Counted from the first letter of the stretch, positions 17,141-26,013 are shown. The stretch is 51,435 nucleotides of DNA from an uncultured Lachnoclostridium sp. (GCA_930986645.1 CAKNJS010000015.1:1-51435), one strand, 5' to 3'. The notes: a model not told the origin generated them from the sequence alone. Made by a program: numbers and translations.

Positions 17141-19573
17141 TTACTCAATAATAAACCGGATTTCTTTCTTCGATACTCCGGCCTCTACTCGATCGCCGGC
17201 TTTTACTTCGCCGTTCAATATCGCATCTGCCAGCTTATCTTCCAGCTCAGTCTGAAGGGCGCGCCGGAGCGGCCTTGCGCCGTATTTTGCATCGGTTCCT
17301 TTCTCCACGATCAGATTCTTAGCCGACTCGCGCAGCGTAAGATGTATATCAAGCTGATCCGCCAGACGTTTTGTGAAATCACGGCACAACAAGGTCACGA
17401 TCTTCTTCATATGCGTCTTGTCAAGAGCATGGAATACGATTGTCTCATCGATACGGTTTAAGAACTCCGGACGGAAAATCATCTTTACTTCATCCATCAC
17501 ATTCTGTTTCATCCGTTTATAATCGCCGGCCGGATCCTCCTTTGAAGCGAATCCCAGCTTCTTCGGCTCCACGATTGCCTTCGCACCGGCATTGGAAGTC
17601 ATGATAATAACTGTATTGGAAAAATCGACTTTTCTTCCCTGTGAATCAGTGATATGCCCGTCATCCAGCACCTGAAGTAAAATATTAAATACATCCGGAT
17701 GGGCTTTCTCTATCTCGTCAAACAGAACGACCGAGTACGGATGCGTCCTGACCTGATCGCTGAGCTGTCCGCCCTCCTCATGTCCCACATATCCCGGAGG
17801 CGAGCCGATCATCTTGGCAACAGAGTGTTTCTCCATATACTCCGACATATCCACGCGGATCATAGATTCCTCATTCCCAAACAGCGCTTCCGCCAATGCT
17901 TTGGACAGCTCTGTCTTTCCTACTCCCGTAGGTCCGAGGAAAAGAAATGATCCGATCGGTCTCCTTGGATCTTTTAACCCTACACGTCCTCTTTTAACTG
18001 CGCGTGCAACGGCACTGACAGCTTCTTCCTGACCGATAACCCGCTTATGAAGAACACTTTCCAGTTTCTTCAGCCGGTCTGCATCACTCTCCGCCAGTTT
18101 CTGTACAGGTACTTTCGTCCATGCAGATACAACTTCTGCAATATCTTCTTCCGTCACCGGAGGATGACTTGAAGATGTTTTCCTTCTAAACCGCTTCTTC
18201 AATTCCTCCAGTTTTTTTTCCACCTGTTCCTGTTCCTTTTGTACAAGAGATGCCTCAGTAAAATCTCCCCTGCGGATACTCTCTTCCTTCTGGCGGACAA
18301 GTTCTTTGAGCGAATCTTCCATCGCAGTCAGATTATCAGGTACTTTATAGCCTTTCAGACTTACCTTTGAGCACGCCTCATCCAGTACATCGATAGCTTT
18401 ATCCGGAAGATTACGGTCGGTAATATATCTCTCCGACATTTGTACTGCGGCTTCCAGAGCATTTTCAGTGATTTCTACTTTATGATGTGTCTCATATTTT
18501 TCTTTCAATCCCTTCAGGATCTCAAGACACTGCTCTTTCGTCGGTTCCTCCACAGACACCGGCTGAAAACGCCGCTCCAATGCCGCGTCCTTTTCAATAT
18601 ATTTGCGGTACTCTGCAATCGTTGTAGCGCCGATCAGCTGAAGTTCTCCTCTGGCAAGGGACGGCTTCAGAATACTGGATGCATCAATCGCCCCCTCTGC
18701 TCCTCCGGCTCCGATCATCGTGTGGATCTCATCTAGAAACAGAATCACATTTCCGCTTGACTCCACTTCGGCGATCAGCCCCTTCATTCGCTCTTCAAAC
18801 TCTCCCCGGTATTTTGAGCCGGCGATCAGTCCCGGCAGATCCAGCGTATAGATTCTTTTATCTTTCATTTTCTCCGGCACAACACCTGATGCAATCCGCT
18901 GCGCAAGTCCCTCTATGATTGCCGTTTTTCCTACTCCGGGCTCTCCGACCAGACAAGGATTATTCTTCGTGCGTCGGCTTAACACCTGCATAAGGCGGTG
19001 CATTTCTTCGTCCCTGCCCACAACCGGATCAAGCTTACCTTCTTCCGCCCGCTCCGTCATATCTGTACAGAACTGATCCATCATAGAATGGTTGTTCTTC
19101 GCATCCTCCTGAATCTCATCCTGATACTCCTTGGGATCCACCCCCGATGCCGTCATGATATCCTGAAAAATCTTCTGGAGATTAATATTCAGTGTAATAA
19201 GAATACGTGCCGCCACACAGTCTACATCCCGGATCATCGACAAAAGCAGATGCTCTGTTCCCACATCAGCTGTATGAAGCCTGTGCGCTTCTTTCTCACT
19301 GTTCTCAAGGATTTCCTGATACCGCGGGCTTTCCGCCGGTCTGCTCTTAACCGCTCCATCAGTCCGGGGCACGATCAGTTCATCCATGAGCTGATAGATC
19401 TTCTCTTCCTCAACTCCGTTTTTTGCAAGGATCTGTCCTGCAACTCCCGAATACTCCTGACACAGCCCAAGCAGAAGATGCTCTGTCCCGATATAGGGAT
19501 GCTGCATCTCCTTTGCTTTTTTCGCTGCATATTTAATGGCATTCTCAGCCTGCTTCGTATATGATATATGCAT
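17141..19573 (-). CDS. clpC: ATP-dependent Clp protease ATP-binding subunit ClpC
   Basis: 810 residues. Residues 1-150 hold the two Clp_N repeats. AAA module 1 has Walker [10 protein letters not shown] and Walker [14 protein letters not shown]-like middle segment ([20 protein letters not shown]) separates it from AAA module 2 with [20 protein letters not shown] and [15 protein letters not shown], then a D2-small domain. It unfolds proteins for ClpP in cytoplasmic quality control. Unusually, ctsR, mcsA and mcsB are missing upstream. A GntR-type regulator takes that place, 50 bp away on the same strand. Confidence 0.97.
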   Translation of the reverse strand: MHISYTKQAENAIKYAAKKAKEMQHPYIGTEHLLLGLCQEYSGVAGQILAKNGVEEEKIYQLMDELIVPRTDGAVKSRPAESPRYQEILENSEKEAHRLHTADVGTEHLLLSMIRDVDCVAARILITLNINLQKIFQDIMTASGVDPKEYQDEIQEDAKNNHSMMDQFCTDMTERAEEGKLDPVVGRDEEMHRLMQVLSRRTKNNPCLVGEPGVGKTAIIEGLAQRIASGVVPEKMKDKRIYTLDLPGLIAGSKYRGEFEERMKGLIAEVESSGNVILFLDEIHTMIGAGGAEGAIDASSILKPSLARGELQLIGATTIAEYRKYIEKDAALERRFQPVSVEEPTKEQCLEILKGLKEKYETHHKVEITENALEAAVQMSERYITDRNLPDKAIDVLDEACSKVSLKGYKVPDNLTAMEDSLKELVRQKEESIRRGDFTEASLVQKEQEQVEKKLEELKKRFRRKTSSSHPPVTEEDIAEVVSAWTKVPVQKLAESDADRLKKLESVLHKRVIGQEEAVSAVARAVKRGRVGLKDPRRPIGSFLFLGPTGVGKTELSKALAEALFGNEESMIRVDMSEYMEKHSVAKMIGSPPGYVGHEEGGQLSDQVRTHPYSVVLFDEIEKAHPDVFNILLQVLDDGHITDSQGRKVDFSNTVIIMTSNAGAKAIVEPKKLGFASKEDPAGDYKRMKQNVMDEVKMIFRPEFLNRIDETIVFHALDKTHMKKIVTLLCRDFTKRLADQLDIHLTLRESAKNLIVEKGTDAKYGARPLRRALQTELEDKLADAILNGEVKAGDRVEAGVSKKEIRFIIE

Positions 19574-19623
19574 AAATTCCTCCTGCCTGCTTTTCTTAGT
19601 ACATTATGACTTAGAGCTTTTAC

Positions 19624-19992
19624 TCACTCATAATCATCAAAAATCTCATCCACCAGATCATGTACCTCCTGACGGGAAATATTCTTACAGCAGCCCCGGG
19701 CCAGCACGATTTTAAGTTCGCGTCTCATCTCCTCTAACTGCTCCATCTTGTCAATATCAAGTGCGATCACCGCCCCGCGCCTCTTATCAAGGCTGATATA
19801 TCCCTCTCTCTTCAGCACACTGTATGCCTTATTAACCGTATGCATATTTACTCCGATCGTATCTGCAAGCTGGCGCACTGATGGCAGAGAGTCTCCCTCA
19901 CGGATCACGGATGTCGCGATTCCCATAATAATCTGATTACAGAGCTGGATATAGATCGCTTCGTCACTGTTAAAATCAACTTCAATGATCAT
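19624..19992 (-). CDS. GntR-family regulator upstream of clpC
   Basis: 122 residues with an N-terminal winged helix (AIYIQLCNQIIMGIA, SVRQLADTIGVNMHTVNKAY, YISLDKRRGAVIAL) and a short helical end, YtrA-like. No sensory domain is visible. It starts at the ATG at 19992 after AAAGGAG. It reads into clpC across a 50-bp gap and so is the best candidate for its regulator, acting in the position CtsR usually holds (inference). A promoter and an imperfect palindrome lie directly upstream. Confidence 0.9.
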   Translation of the reverse strand: MIIEVDFNSDEAIYIQLCNQIIMGIATSVIREGDSLPSVRQLADTIGVNMHTVNKAYSVLKREGYISLDKRRGAVIALDIDKMEQLEEMRRELKIVLARGCCKNISRQEVHDLVDEIFDDYE

Positions 19993-20012
19993 AATAAGCT
20001 CCTTTCTCTGGC

Positions 20013-20052
20013 GTGTTATAGACATGATAGCACAGGCAGATCATCCTGACAA
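20013..20052 (-). promoter_or_regulatory. Promoter and candidate operator of the GntR-clpC operon
   Basis: On the minus strand -35 TTGTCA (20047-20052), a 17-base spacer and -10 TATCAT (20024-20029). GTGTTAT at 20013-20019 and ATAGCAC at 20027-20033 form an imperfect palindrome (one mismatch) overlapping the -10. This is consistent with autorepression by the GntR protein. Confidence 0.6.
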
Positions 20053-20113
20053 GAGGAATCCGATTGTTAAGTTTCCTGAAAAAAATATCTGCTTCGGCTT
20101 TTGTTAAATATTC

Positions 20114-22234
20114 CTATGACAGGCCGTCCAGTCCCGACAGGTCCGAGATATCTTTCCACGAAGGCTGAGCATTTTCAGCTTTAAACTGCTGGTCCAAACT
20201 GTCTCCCATGGTGATCCGGGATTCTGAAGGGGTGCTTTCCAGACTTCCATTACTTATCGTAATTCGGGATATATAAACCTCGCCTGTTCCACGGCTGAAT
20301 TCATATGTGAAAAGTCCTCTCCCGTCTGATGGAATATAAAGAGACATTGCCGAAAAATCCTCCCCTGCCGGCTGCATAGTAGTTCCGCCATTTTCTGACA
20401 GGGTGAAAACGCGGCAATCACGCACGTAGAACGGACCGTCAGCAAATCTTGCTCCGACAATCAGTTCCTCGTTTCCGTCTCCATCCATATCACTGAGGAA
20501 ATACTCATAACTTTCAGCGGAATCTCCCGCGATCGAGAACTCAAATCCAGGCTCATGTGCACTGATCGACTGAAGAACAGATATATATGCATCTTTTACA
20601 GTGCCGGCGCTCTGCGTTCTTTCCGCTGTCCGGGTCTGTCCGGCTTCCCCGCCTGTCTCCTCTGTCTGTAATCCCTGATCCACTTCTTCAATGCTTATGA
20701 TACGGTACAGATCGTTTTCTGCTGGCACAAGCACAGCTTTTTTATTGCTCCTGATGTCTTCACTTGCAGGATCTGCATAGTCACGTTCGAATGTATAATA
20801 AATAGTCATTTCATCTTCGGTATACTCCGCCGATGTAATATCGGCCGATGCCGTGTACCCTATCGTCACCGGAGAGTAAGCAATCATATTTCCGTCCACA
20901 TTTACGCCATACTCGGTATCAGTATCATTCTCCTCCGAATACTGGAAATCAGTGAAAGATGAAAGCAGGCGGTTTACGTCATCCAGAGAGAATGTAACCT
21001 GCCCATTATCGTTTGTTCCATAATATTCTACCGGTCCCTCTCCTCTTCCTTCACCTTCACACAATAAAGGTAGCAGGTACGGAAACTGTGTGGAGTTTTC
21101 AATTCCTCCTTCCGGTATCTCATCCGGTCCATAAGCCAGGACAAACTCCATCTCTTCCTTTGTAAGATTACCCTCAATCAGATTCGGATAGTCTGCATCC
21201 TGCACTTCTGTCACCATCTCTTCCGGAGTCTGTTCTTCCTGTTCCTCCTGAACAGGCTGTTCAGACTCCTTCTGAGGCTGCGTCTCTTCCCGCACCGGTT
21301 CCGGCTCCGAAGTGCTGCGGACAATCTGGTATGCCCCAAAAATCCCTCCGCCAATCACGCACGCTCCTATGATAATAGTTGCCGCTTTTCCTGCGGCTGT
21401 GTGAAGCACCCCGGTCTTTGCGGCTCCCGCTGCTGTATGTGCAGCAGTATGCGCCGTCGCCTTGGATGCTGTCTGAGAGGCTGCTTTTGACGCAGCTTCT
21501 GCTCCTTTTCCTGCCGCATCGGTTCCGGACGACATTTCTTCCATGATTTTGTGCTCCACAGCCTCTCCCGCCGATACGGCTGATCCGTCTGACCACATAT
21601 AAGACGCATCTGTGCGGAGCAGGTAAAGAAGCAGAGGCAGCGGAGCGATTCCGTAGAGCTTGTATCCTTTCTTCTGAAGTTCTTCCGCTCTTGCTTTCAG
21701 GTTCTTTCTTCCGTAATTCAGGCGGGATTTCACTGTATTTTCCGAGCAGTTCATCATCTCGGCGATCTCTCGGATAGGTATCCCTTCTATATGAAACAGC
21801 AGCACACACATCTTCTGCTCTTCTGACAGGGAATCCAGCATCTCATGTACCAGTTCTTTAGTCTCCTGTCTTGTGTATGCCAACTCTGGCTGTACTTCCT
21901 GATTTTCATCCTCGATCTGATACTCAAAATGCTCGTCTTCCTCGTTCACTGCCACGTCGGAAAACAACATGGGATTTCTTTTTTTGGATGCATTTATCGC
22001 TGTATTCGCAACAATCTTTCCGAACCATAACGAAAATAACTCCGGATCTTTCAGAGTATCAAGTTTAGTAAAAGCTCTTATATATGCATCTTGAAGTACG
22101 TCCTTTGCTGATTCTTCGTCTTTCGTATACTGGAGCGCCAGATAAAATTTGCTTTTATATGTCTTCTCGTACAGGAATGAAAAACCTCTCTCATCCCCTG
22201 CTTTTGCCATGCTTACTGCCTCTGTGTAATTCAT
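20114..22234 (-). CDS. ECF-type sigma factor fused to a TM segment and large extracytoplasmic domain
   Basis: 706 residues, far longer than the usual 160-200 for an ECF sigma. Sigma region 2 is about 15-80 (AKDVLQDAYIRAF) and region 4 about 125-180 (LSEEQKMCVLLFHIEGIPI, then CSENTVKSRLNYGRKNLK). Residues 235-285 are a low-complexity Ala/Thr/Lys linker (repeats like SKAAS, HTAAHTAAG). One TM segment, AATIIIGACVIGGGIFGAY, lies at 285-303. An acidic Pro/Glu/Gln-rich stalk follows, then about 350 residues that would lie outside the cell, including a DMDGDGNEE calcium-type motif near residue 625. No separate anti-sigma gene is adjacent, so the fused part may take that role (inference). GAGGAGG precedes the ATG. 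Confidence 0.9.
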   Translation of the reverse strand: MNYTEAVSMAKAGDERGFSFLYEKTYKSKFYLALQYTKDEESAKDVLQDAYIRAFTKLDTLKDPELFSLWFGKIVANTAINASKKRNPMLFSDVAVNEEDEHFEYQIEDENQEVQPELAYTRQETKELVHEMLDSLSEEQKMCVLLFHIEGIPIREIAEMMNCSENTVKSRLNYGRKNLKARAEELQKKGYKLYGIAPLPLLLYLLRTDASYMWSDGSAVSAGEAVEHKIMEEMSSGTDAAGKGAEAASKAASQTASKATAHTAAHTAAGAAKTGVLHTAAGKAATIIIGACVIGGGIFGAYQIVRSTSEPEPVREETQPQKESEQPVQEEQEEQTPEEMVTEVQDADYPNLIEGNLTKEEMEFVLAYGPDEIPEGGIENSTQFPYLLPLLCEGEGRGEGPVEYYGTNDNGQVTFSLDDVNRLLSSFTDFQYSEENDTDTEYGVNVDGNMIAYSPVTIGYTASADITSAEYTEDEMTIYYTFERDYADPASEDIRSNKKAVLVPAENDLYRIISIEEVDQGLQTEETGGEAGQTRTAERTQSAGTVKDAYISVLQSISAHEPGFEFSIAGDSAESYEYFLSDMDGDGNEELIVGARFADGPFYVRDCRVFTLSENGGTTMQPAGEDFSAMSLYIPSDGRGLFTYEFSRGTGEVYISRITISNGSLESTPSESRITMGDSLDQQFKAENAQPSWKDISDLSGLDGLS

Positions 22235-22379
22235 TTTTTCCTCCTCTTTTACCTATAAGCTCTTCATTTTGTAATGTACTTACTACACCCTCATACACTT
22301 TTGTATCTTCATCTGTTTCCTGTCCGAATCCTTTCATATCTTTTCTTATCAGGCAAATAAACCACTGAATAAAACTCAT
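22191..22379 (-). CDS. Possible leader ORF overlapping the sigma gene
   Basis: 62 residues, beginning MSFIQWFICLIRKDMKGFGQ. The ATG at 22379 has GAGGTGA 8 bases upstream, and both lie just after the ECF-like -10 at 22405-22411, so it would be the first frame on the sigma transcript. It overlaps the sigma gene by 44 bp. A competing shorter frame from an ATG at about 22383 encodes 24 residues (MDEFYSVVYLPDKKRYERIR start). Which is used, if either, cannot be decided from sequence. No domain recognised. Confidence 0.35.
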   Translation of the reverse strand: MSFIQWFICLIRKDMKGFGQETDEDTKVYEGVVSTLQNEELIGKRGGKNELHRGSKHGKSRG

Positions 22380-22404
22380 CCATCTTCTCACCTCACTTCT
22401 GATA

Positions 22405-22434
22405 CTAAGACAAGGTGAGGGATGAAAAAGTTTT
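22405..22434 (-). promoter_or_regulatory. ECF-like promoter of the sigma-factor gene
   Basis: On the minus strand AAAACTTTTT (22425-22434), then 13 bases, then GTCTTAG (22405-22411). The AAC-type -35 and GTC-type -10 resemble ECF consensus elements such as those of SigV/SigM. The same two elements with the same spacing occur upstream of the neighbouring operon, so the sigma factor probably drives both its own gene and that operon. Confidence 0.75.
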
Positions 22435-22462
22435 AAAAATTCAAATATTTATGCTGTTCCTC

Positions 22463-22815
22463 TTATTCCACCTGTTGCAGCTGTACCCCTTTAAACATAA
22501 GGTCAATATCCCCGCTTACAGGATCATAATCAAAAATAACCTCTTCAACATCGTCCTCTGTCTCTGCATCATCAGGGATCAGATAGATAACGCTTCTCTC
22601 CGAATCGATAGCATATCTTCCGGACAGTGTATACCCGCCCCTGCTCAGAGAAGAGGAATATTCCTCTTCACCTGTCCTCTGCTCAAAGGTGTCTCTGTAT
22701 ATGCCGGCGCACTGTTCTGGTATATTCCCCCCTTCGATACTGCCGCCGGTGCGCCGCACTCCCGGCAGAATCTGTCTCCATTCTCAAGTTCTGTACCGCA
22801 TTTCTTACAATACAT
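22463..22815 (-). pseudogene. Zinc-ribbon protein gene interrupted by a frameshift at a G6 run
   Basis: From the ATG at 22815 (AGGGAGGAG upstream) the frame encodes a zinc ribbon, MYCKKCGTELENGDRFCREC, then a short tail to a TGA at 22645 (56 residues). A second frame continues to a stop at 22463 with a coherent acidic domain (SGRYAIDSERSVIYLIPDD). The two frames overlap between 22645 and about 22759. Adding one G to the six-G run at 22727-22732 would join them into about 117 residues. It could be a mutation, a phase-variable tract, ribosomal slippage at G GGG GGA, or an assembly error. Third gene of the ECF-linked operon. Confidence 0.7.
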
Positions 22816-22856
22816 ATGAATCTCCTCCCTTTCGTCTGTCCGCTGCCTTGCAAAGC

Positions 22857-23348
22857 TCAGGCTTTACTGTTGTGCTTCAATATGAACGCGGCAAGCGCAG
22901 ACAGAAACATTGCACCTGCGCTTATTGTGAAGATCCAATATCCCGCGCCGCGTATCTGCATCTCCCCCATAGTGCATATATATATAAGCAGTACAGACAT
23001 CAATATATTCAGGGCCGAACATATAAGAGGCATCAGTCCGCCTTTACAGAGCGCTGATATAAAAGCACATACCGCAAGAAGTATCACTGCTGCCGGAATA
23101 AATAATATAATAGCAGATCCTCCATATTCATTCAATTGAGAAGCAATATTCCCTAATATAGACTTATCCTTTACAGGATTATAGAGTTCTGTTGCCTCCC
23201 CTATATCCGCTGCTCTGTCAAGCACATCTTCTGCAAGTTCTCCTATAAAACTTCCCGATCTTCCTGCCGAATCTGCGCTCCTGCGCAATGCATTCTCCGC
23301 AGTATTCGGTATAAAAAGTGAGATAATGAGCAGAAGTGCCGCTATCAT
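22857..23348 (-). CDS. Small membrane protein of the ECF-linked operon
   Basis: About 163 residues. Hydrophobic segments lie at the N-terminus (MIAALLLIISLFI), near the middle (AIILFIPAAVILLAVCAFIS), then LICSALNILMSVLLIYIC, and at the end (YWIFTISAGAMFLSALAAFI), so four TM segments. The loop after TM1 is about 60 residues and charged. The ATG overlaps the preceding stop codon by one base (a GTG one codon earlier is also possible), pointing to coupled translation. No known family recognised. Probably a stress-induced envelope protein, given its promoter. Confidence 0.72.
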   Translation of the reverse strand: MIAALLLIISLFIPNTAENALRRSADSAGRSGSFIGELAEDVLDRAADIGEATELYNPVKDKSILGNIASQLNEYGGSAIILFIPAAVILLAVCAFISALCKGGLMPLICSALNILMSVLLIYICTMGEMQIRGAGYWIFTISAGAMFLSALAAFILKHNSKA

Positions 23349-23794
23349 CACTCCCGCGTGACCGATATTATACTTTGTCTTCTGCTTAAATCTCTGCGGA
23401 TATCTGACTGCCGCCGTTCCTGCACCCGCTGTGTGATATCCGGCTGATCCTGCTGGCGTGCAAGATTTCTGGCTGCCTTTTCTTCCTGAGCTATTCTCCG
23501 CGCCTCTTCCTGTTCTGTTCTCAGATTTTCAATTTGTCCGGTAAATTTTTCAATCTCGCTTTGCAGTTCTTTTATTCTCTCAAGCTGAGGACCATATTCC
23601 GAATCCGTCTCTTGAAGATGATGCTCCACATAATCTCTTCCAATCTCAAGCGTAATCTTCTCAATTTCTTTTTCATTAAACTTAATGAGCTGATTCAGCT
23701 TGAGCGTGCCAGTCGTATGCGCAACCTTCTGCGACACGCCGGTTGACGCAACCGTATCCATTACCGTGTCTTTTACCCTGTTGAAAAAATCCAT
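23348..23794 (-). CDS. Coiled-coil protein, first gene of the ECF-linked operon
   Basis: 148 residues. The N-terminal 60 (MDFFNRVKDTVMDTVASTGV) are followed by a strongly heptad, charged coiled coil (LERIKELQSEIEKFTGQIEN to about residue 105) and an Arg/Gln-rich tail. No TM segment or signal peptide. I begin at the ATG at 23794: AGGAGGG is 7 bases upstream, and would be too close to the in-frame ATG at 23800. It resembles the small helical proteins often placed beside zinc-ribbon envelope-stress genes in clostridia, but I recognise no named family. Confidence 0.75.
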   Translation of the reverse strand: MDFFNRVKDTVMDTVASTGVSQKVAHTTGTLKLNQLIKFNEKEIEKITLEIGRDYVEHHLQETDSEYGPQLERIKELQSEIEKFTGQIENLRTEQEEARRIAQEEKAARNLARQQDQPDITQRVQERRQSDIRRDLSRRQSIISVTRE

Positions 23795-23847
23795 TTTCAT
23801 CCCTCCTGTTTTAAATGATCAAAGCTGTGTTTTTCACCTCTTCACAG

Positions 23848-23877
23848 CTAAGACAATACTACGGTGCAAAAAGTTTT
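23848..23877 (-). promoter_or_regulatory. Second ECF-like promoter, upstream of the coiled-coil operon
   Basis: AAAACTTTTT (23868-23877), 13 bases, GTCTTAG (23848-23854) on the minus strand, identical in both elements and in spacing to the promoter at 22405-22434. Predicted start is near 23840, about 45 bases before the first ATG. Confidence 0.75.
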
Positions 23878-23907
23878 ATAAAAACAAAAAATTTTTTAAT
23901 AAAAAAA

Positions 23908-23956
23908 AGAGAACGTTTTCCTTCCTGCGCATGGCATAAGGATGACCACGTTCTCT
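23908..23956 (-). terminator. Terminator of the pst-pho operon
   Basis: AGAGAACGT (23908-23916) pairs with ACGTTCTCT (23948-23956), with an inner TCCTT/AAGGA pair. Eight T follow on the minus strand. It closes the phoR end of the operon. Confidence 0.88.
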
Positions 23957-24016
23957 GATCTTCAGCTTTCTTTTCGATTGTTTCTTCCTATATTTTATTG
24001 TTCTTTCCGTCAGCTG

Positions 24017-25342
24017 TCAATGTATTTCCTTCGGGAACTGCATCTCGATCTTTGTCCCCCGTCCCGGCATGCTGTCCACTGTAACTTTCGCCCCGTGGAG
24101 AAGTGCGCCGTGTTTAACTATGGACAATCCCAGTCCTGTGCCGCCGCGTTCTTTTGAGTGACTCTTATCCACACGGTAAAAGCGCTCGAAAATACGCTCA
24201 TGGTGCTCTTTAGGAATGCCGATCCCGGTATCGGTCACAGTAACTTTGGGACCATCCAGTGTATTTCCGACCCAGACGGATACCCTGCCGTTATCAACAT
24301 TATATTTCACGGCGTTTTCGCACACGTTATAGATCATCTCATCCAAGATCTGTCGTATGCCGAAATATTTCACCGGCTCGCCGGCCACCTCCATGCGGAT
24401 ATTTTTCTGGGACGCCTGAGGCGAAAGACGGCTGATGATCTCACGGGTAAGTTCGTAGAGATCTACCTCTTCTTTCTCAAGTTCTACAGATTCTTCATCC
24501 AGCTTGGAGAGCTTGATGATATCTTCCACAAGAGTTATAAGACGGCGCGCCTCTTTGTAAATACGCTCGGAGAAGAGCGGAATATCCTCCGGGCGGACCA
24601 TGCCGTTTTTCATGATCTCTGCATAACCGGAAATGGAAGTAAGAGGCGTCTTCAGCTCATGGGAGACATTCGCGGAGAACTCTTTCCGCATATTTGCCAC
24701 AGCTTCTTTTTCCTTATTCTGCCGGTCCATGGCCTCAAGAAACGGGGTAAGCTCGTCATAAGTCTTATTCTCCAGCGGATGCTCCAGATCCAGCTCATAG
24801 ATCGGTCTGACCAGACGTTTTGTCTGCCATTTTGCCAGAAAATAAGCTAAAACCAGCATAATGGCGGCAAGGCCTGCCATAACCGGCAGATTGCCAAGAG
24901 CAGTCCGGATCAGACCATCCATTGATTTGGAGGCGCGAAGCACTGTCCCGTCATCCAAAAGGAGGGCATAATAATACATTTCCTGTCCGACAGTATCAGA
25001 CATCCTGACATCTTCACCCTCACCTGTCGCCAGAGCTTCTTTTACTTCTTTCCTGCCGCTGTGGTTCTCCAGAGTACTTCCGTCTCGCCGCGTATCGTAG
25101 AGGACATCCCCTTTCTCGTCGATCTGTGTCACGCGGGTCGTCCAGTCAACATCGTCCATCTCTTCAAGATACTGTGCGCCGGATATATTGATCGCAGCCC
25201 GGATATATTTTGCTTCCTGCCTGACCTCTGACTCAAGTATAGACAGATTCTGGTTATATAAGAGCAGAGTTAATATTATATAAGAAAGAAGCAGGGTGAC
25301 AGCAAGCACCATCACCATACTTCTCTGGATCTTTTTTCTCAT
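24017..25342 (-). CDS. phoR: Phosphate-sensing histidine kinase PhoR
   Basis: 441 residues. TM1 is about 10-30 (VMVLAVTLLLSYIILTLLL), an extracytoplasmic sensor of about 120 residues follows, TM2 is LPVMAGLAAIMLVLAYFLA, then a short linker, the HisKA box NVSHELKTPLTSISG and an HATPase with CENAVKYN, DTGIGIP and GGTGLGLSI. It phosphorylates PhoP when phosphate is scarce. It overlaps phoP by 4 bp (ATGA) and is the last gene of the pst operon, which is itself the likely PhoP target. Confidence 0.93.
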   Translation of the reverse strand: MRKKIQRSMVMVLAVTLLLSYIILTLLLYNQNLSILESEVRQEAKYIRAAINISGAQYLEEMDDVDWTTRVTQIDEKGDVLYDTRRDGSTLENHSGRKEVKEALATGEGEDVRMSDTVGQEMYYYALLLDDGTVLRASKSMDGLIRTALGNLPVMAGLAAIMLVLAYFLAKWQTKRLVRPIYELDLEHPLENKTYDELTPFLEAMDRQNKEKEAVANMRKEFSANVSHELKTPLTSISGYAEIMKNGMVRPEDIPLFSERIYKEARRLITLVEDIIKLSKLDEESVELEKEEVDLYELTREIISRLSPQASQKNIRMEVAGEPVKYFGIRQILDEMIYNVCENAVKYNVDNGRVSVWVGNTLDGPKVTVTDTGIGIPKEHHERIFERFYRVDKSHSKERGGTGLGLSIVKHGALLHGAKVTVDSMPGRGTKIEMQFPKEIH

Positions 25343-26013
25343 GCAGCTCCTCCGACACGGTAACCGACGCCGCGGACCGTCTGAATGATCTCGCCTTTTT
25401 CGCCAAGCTTCTGCCTAAGTGTCCTGATATGTACATCGACAGTTCTTGTCTCACCGTCGAAATCATACCCCCATATCTCTGTCAGAAGCTGGTCTCTGGT
25501 CAGAACGATTCCCTGATTGCGCATCAGCTTTTCCAGCAGTTCAAATTCTTTGAGTGTAAGGGAAACTGCTTTGCCGTCTACCGTTACTTCATGTTTTTTA
25601 ACATCCACGTGGACACCGGCCATCTCCATATCCATCCGGTCTTCTACCTTGCCGGTGCGCCGAAGCACCGCCTTGATACGTGAGACAAGCTCCATCATGC
25701 CGAAAGGTTTTGTTACATAGTCATCTGCTCCGGAGTCCAAACCGACTACCTTGTCGTACTCCGAACCTTTTGCAGTCACCATGATCACCGGGATACTCTT
25801 TGTCTTCGGTGAAGACTTCAGCTTCTTCAGCAGCTCGAGGCCGTCGTCCCCGGGGAGCATGATATCAAGCAAAATAAGCTCCGGCGTATCAAACGCCAGA
25901 GCCTCCATAAAAGCAGAACCGTCTGCAAACCCTCTGGCCTTAAGCCCGGTTGTCTCCAGTGTATATATTACAAGTTCGCGGATGTTGTCGTCGTCTTCCA
26001 CGCAATATATCAT
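25339..26013 (-). CDS. phoP: OmpR-family response regulator PhoP/PhoB
   Basis: 224 residues. The receiver has acidic DDD near the start, phospho-acceptor in ELILLDIMLPGDDG and Lys in DDYVTKPFG. The C-terminal winged helix contains LLEKLMRNQGIVLTRDQLL and GETRTVDVHIRTLRQKLG, the OmpR/PhoB type. It binds the Pho boxes predicted upstream of pstS and of the phosphonate operon. It lies 51 bp after phoU and is coupled to phoR by a 4-bp overlap. Confidence 0.93.
   Translation of the reverse strand: MIYCVEDDDNIRELVIYTLETTGLKARGFADGSAFMEALAFDTPELILLDIMLPGDDGLELLKKLKSSPKTKSIPVIMVTAKGSEYDKVVGLDSGADDYVTKPFGMMELVSRIKAVLRRTGKVEDRMDMEMAGVHVDVKKHEVTVDGKAVSLTLKEFELLEKLMRNQGIVLTRDQLLTEIWGYDFDGETRTVDVHIRTLRQKLGEKGEIIQTVRGVGYRVGGAA

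Noticed and set aside
22725-22735. Programmed -1 frameshift as the sole explanation for the zinc-ribbon split
   Set aside because: The slippery bases fit, but I see no clear downstream stimulatory structure and a simple loss of one G is just as likely. Kept only as an alternative.
23348-23460. Possible longer N-terminus of the small membrane protein, reading FKQKTKYNIGHAG before MIAAL
   Set aside because: The overlapping coiled-coil gene has the better start, composition and operon fit, and its stop overlaps the membrane-protein start in the usual coupled way.
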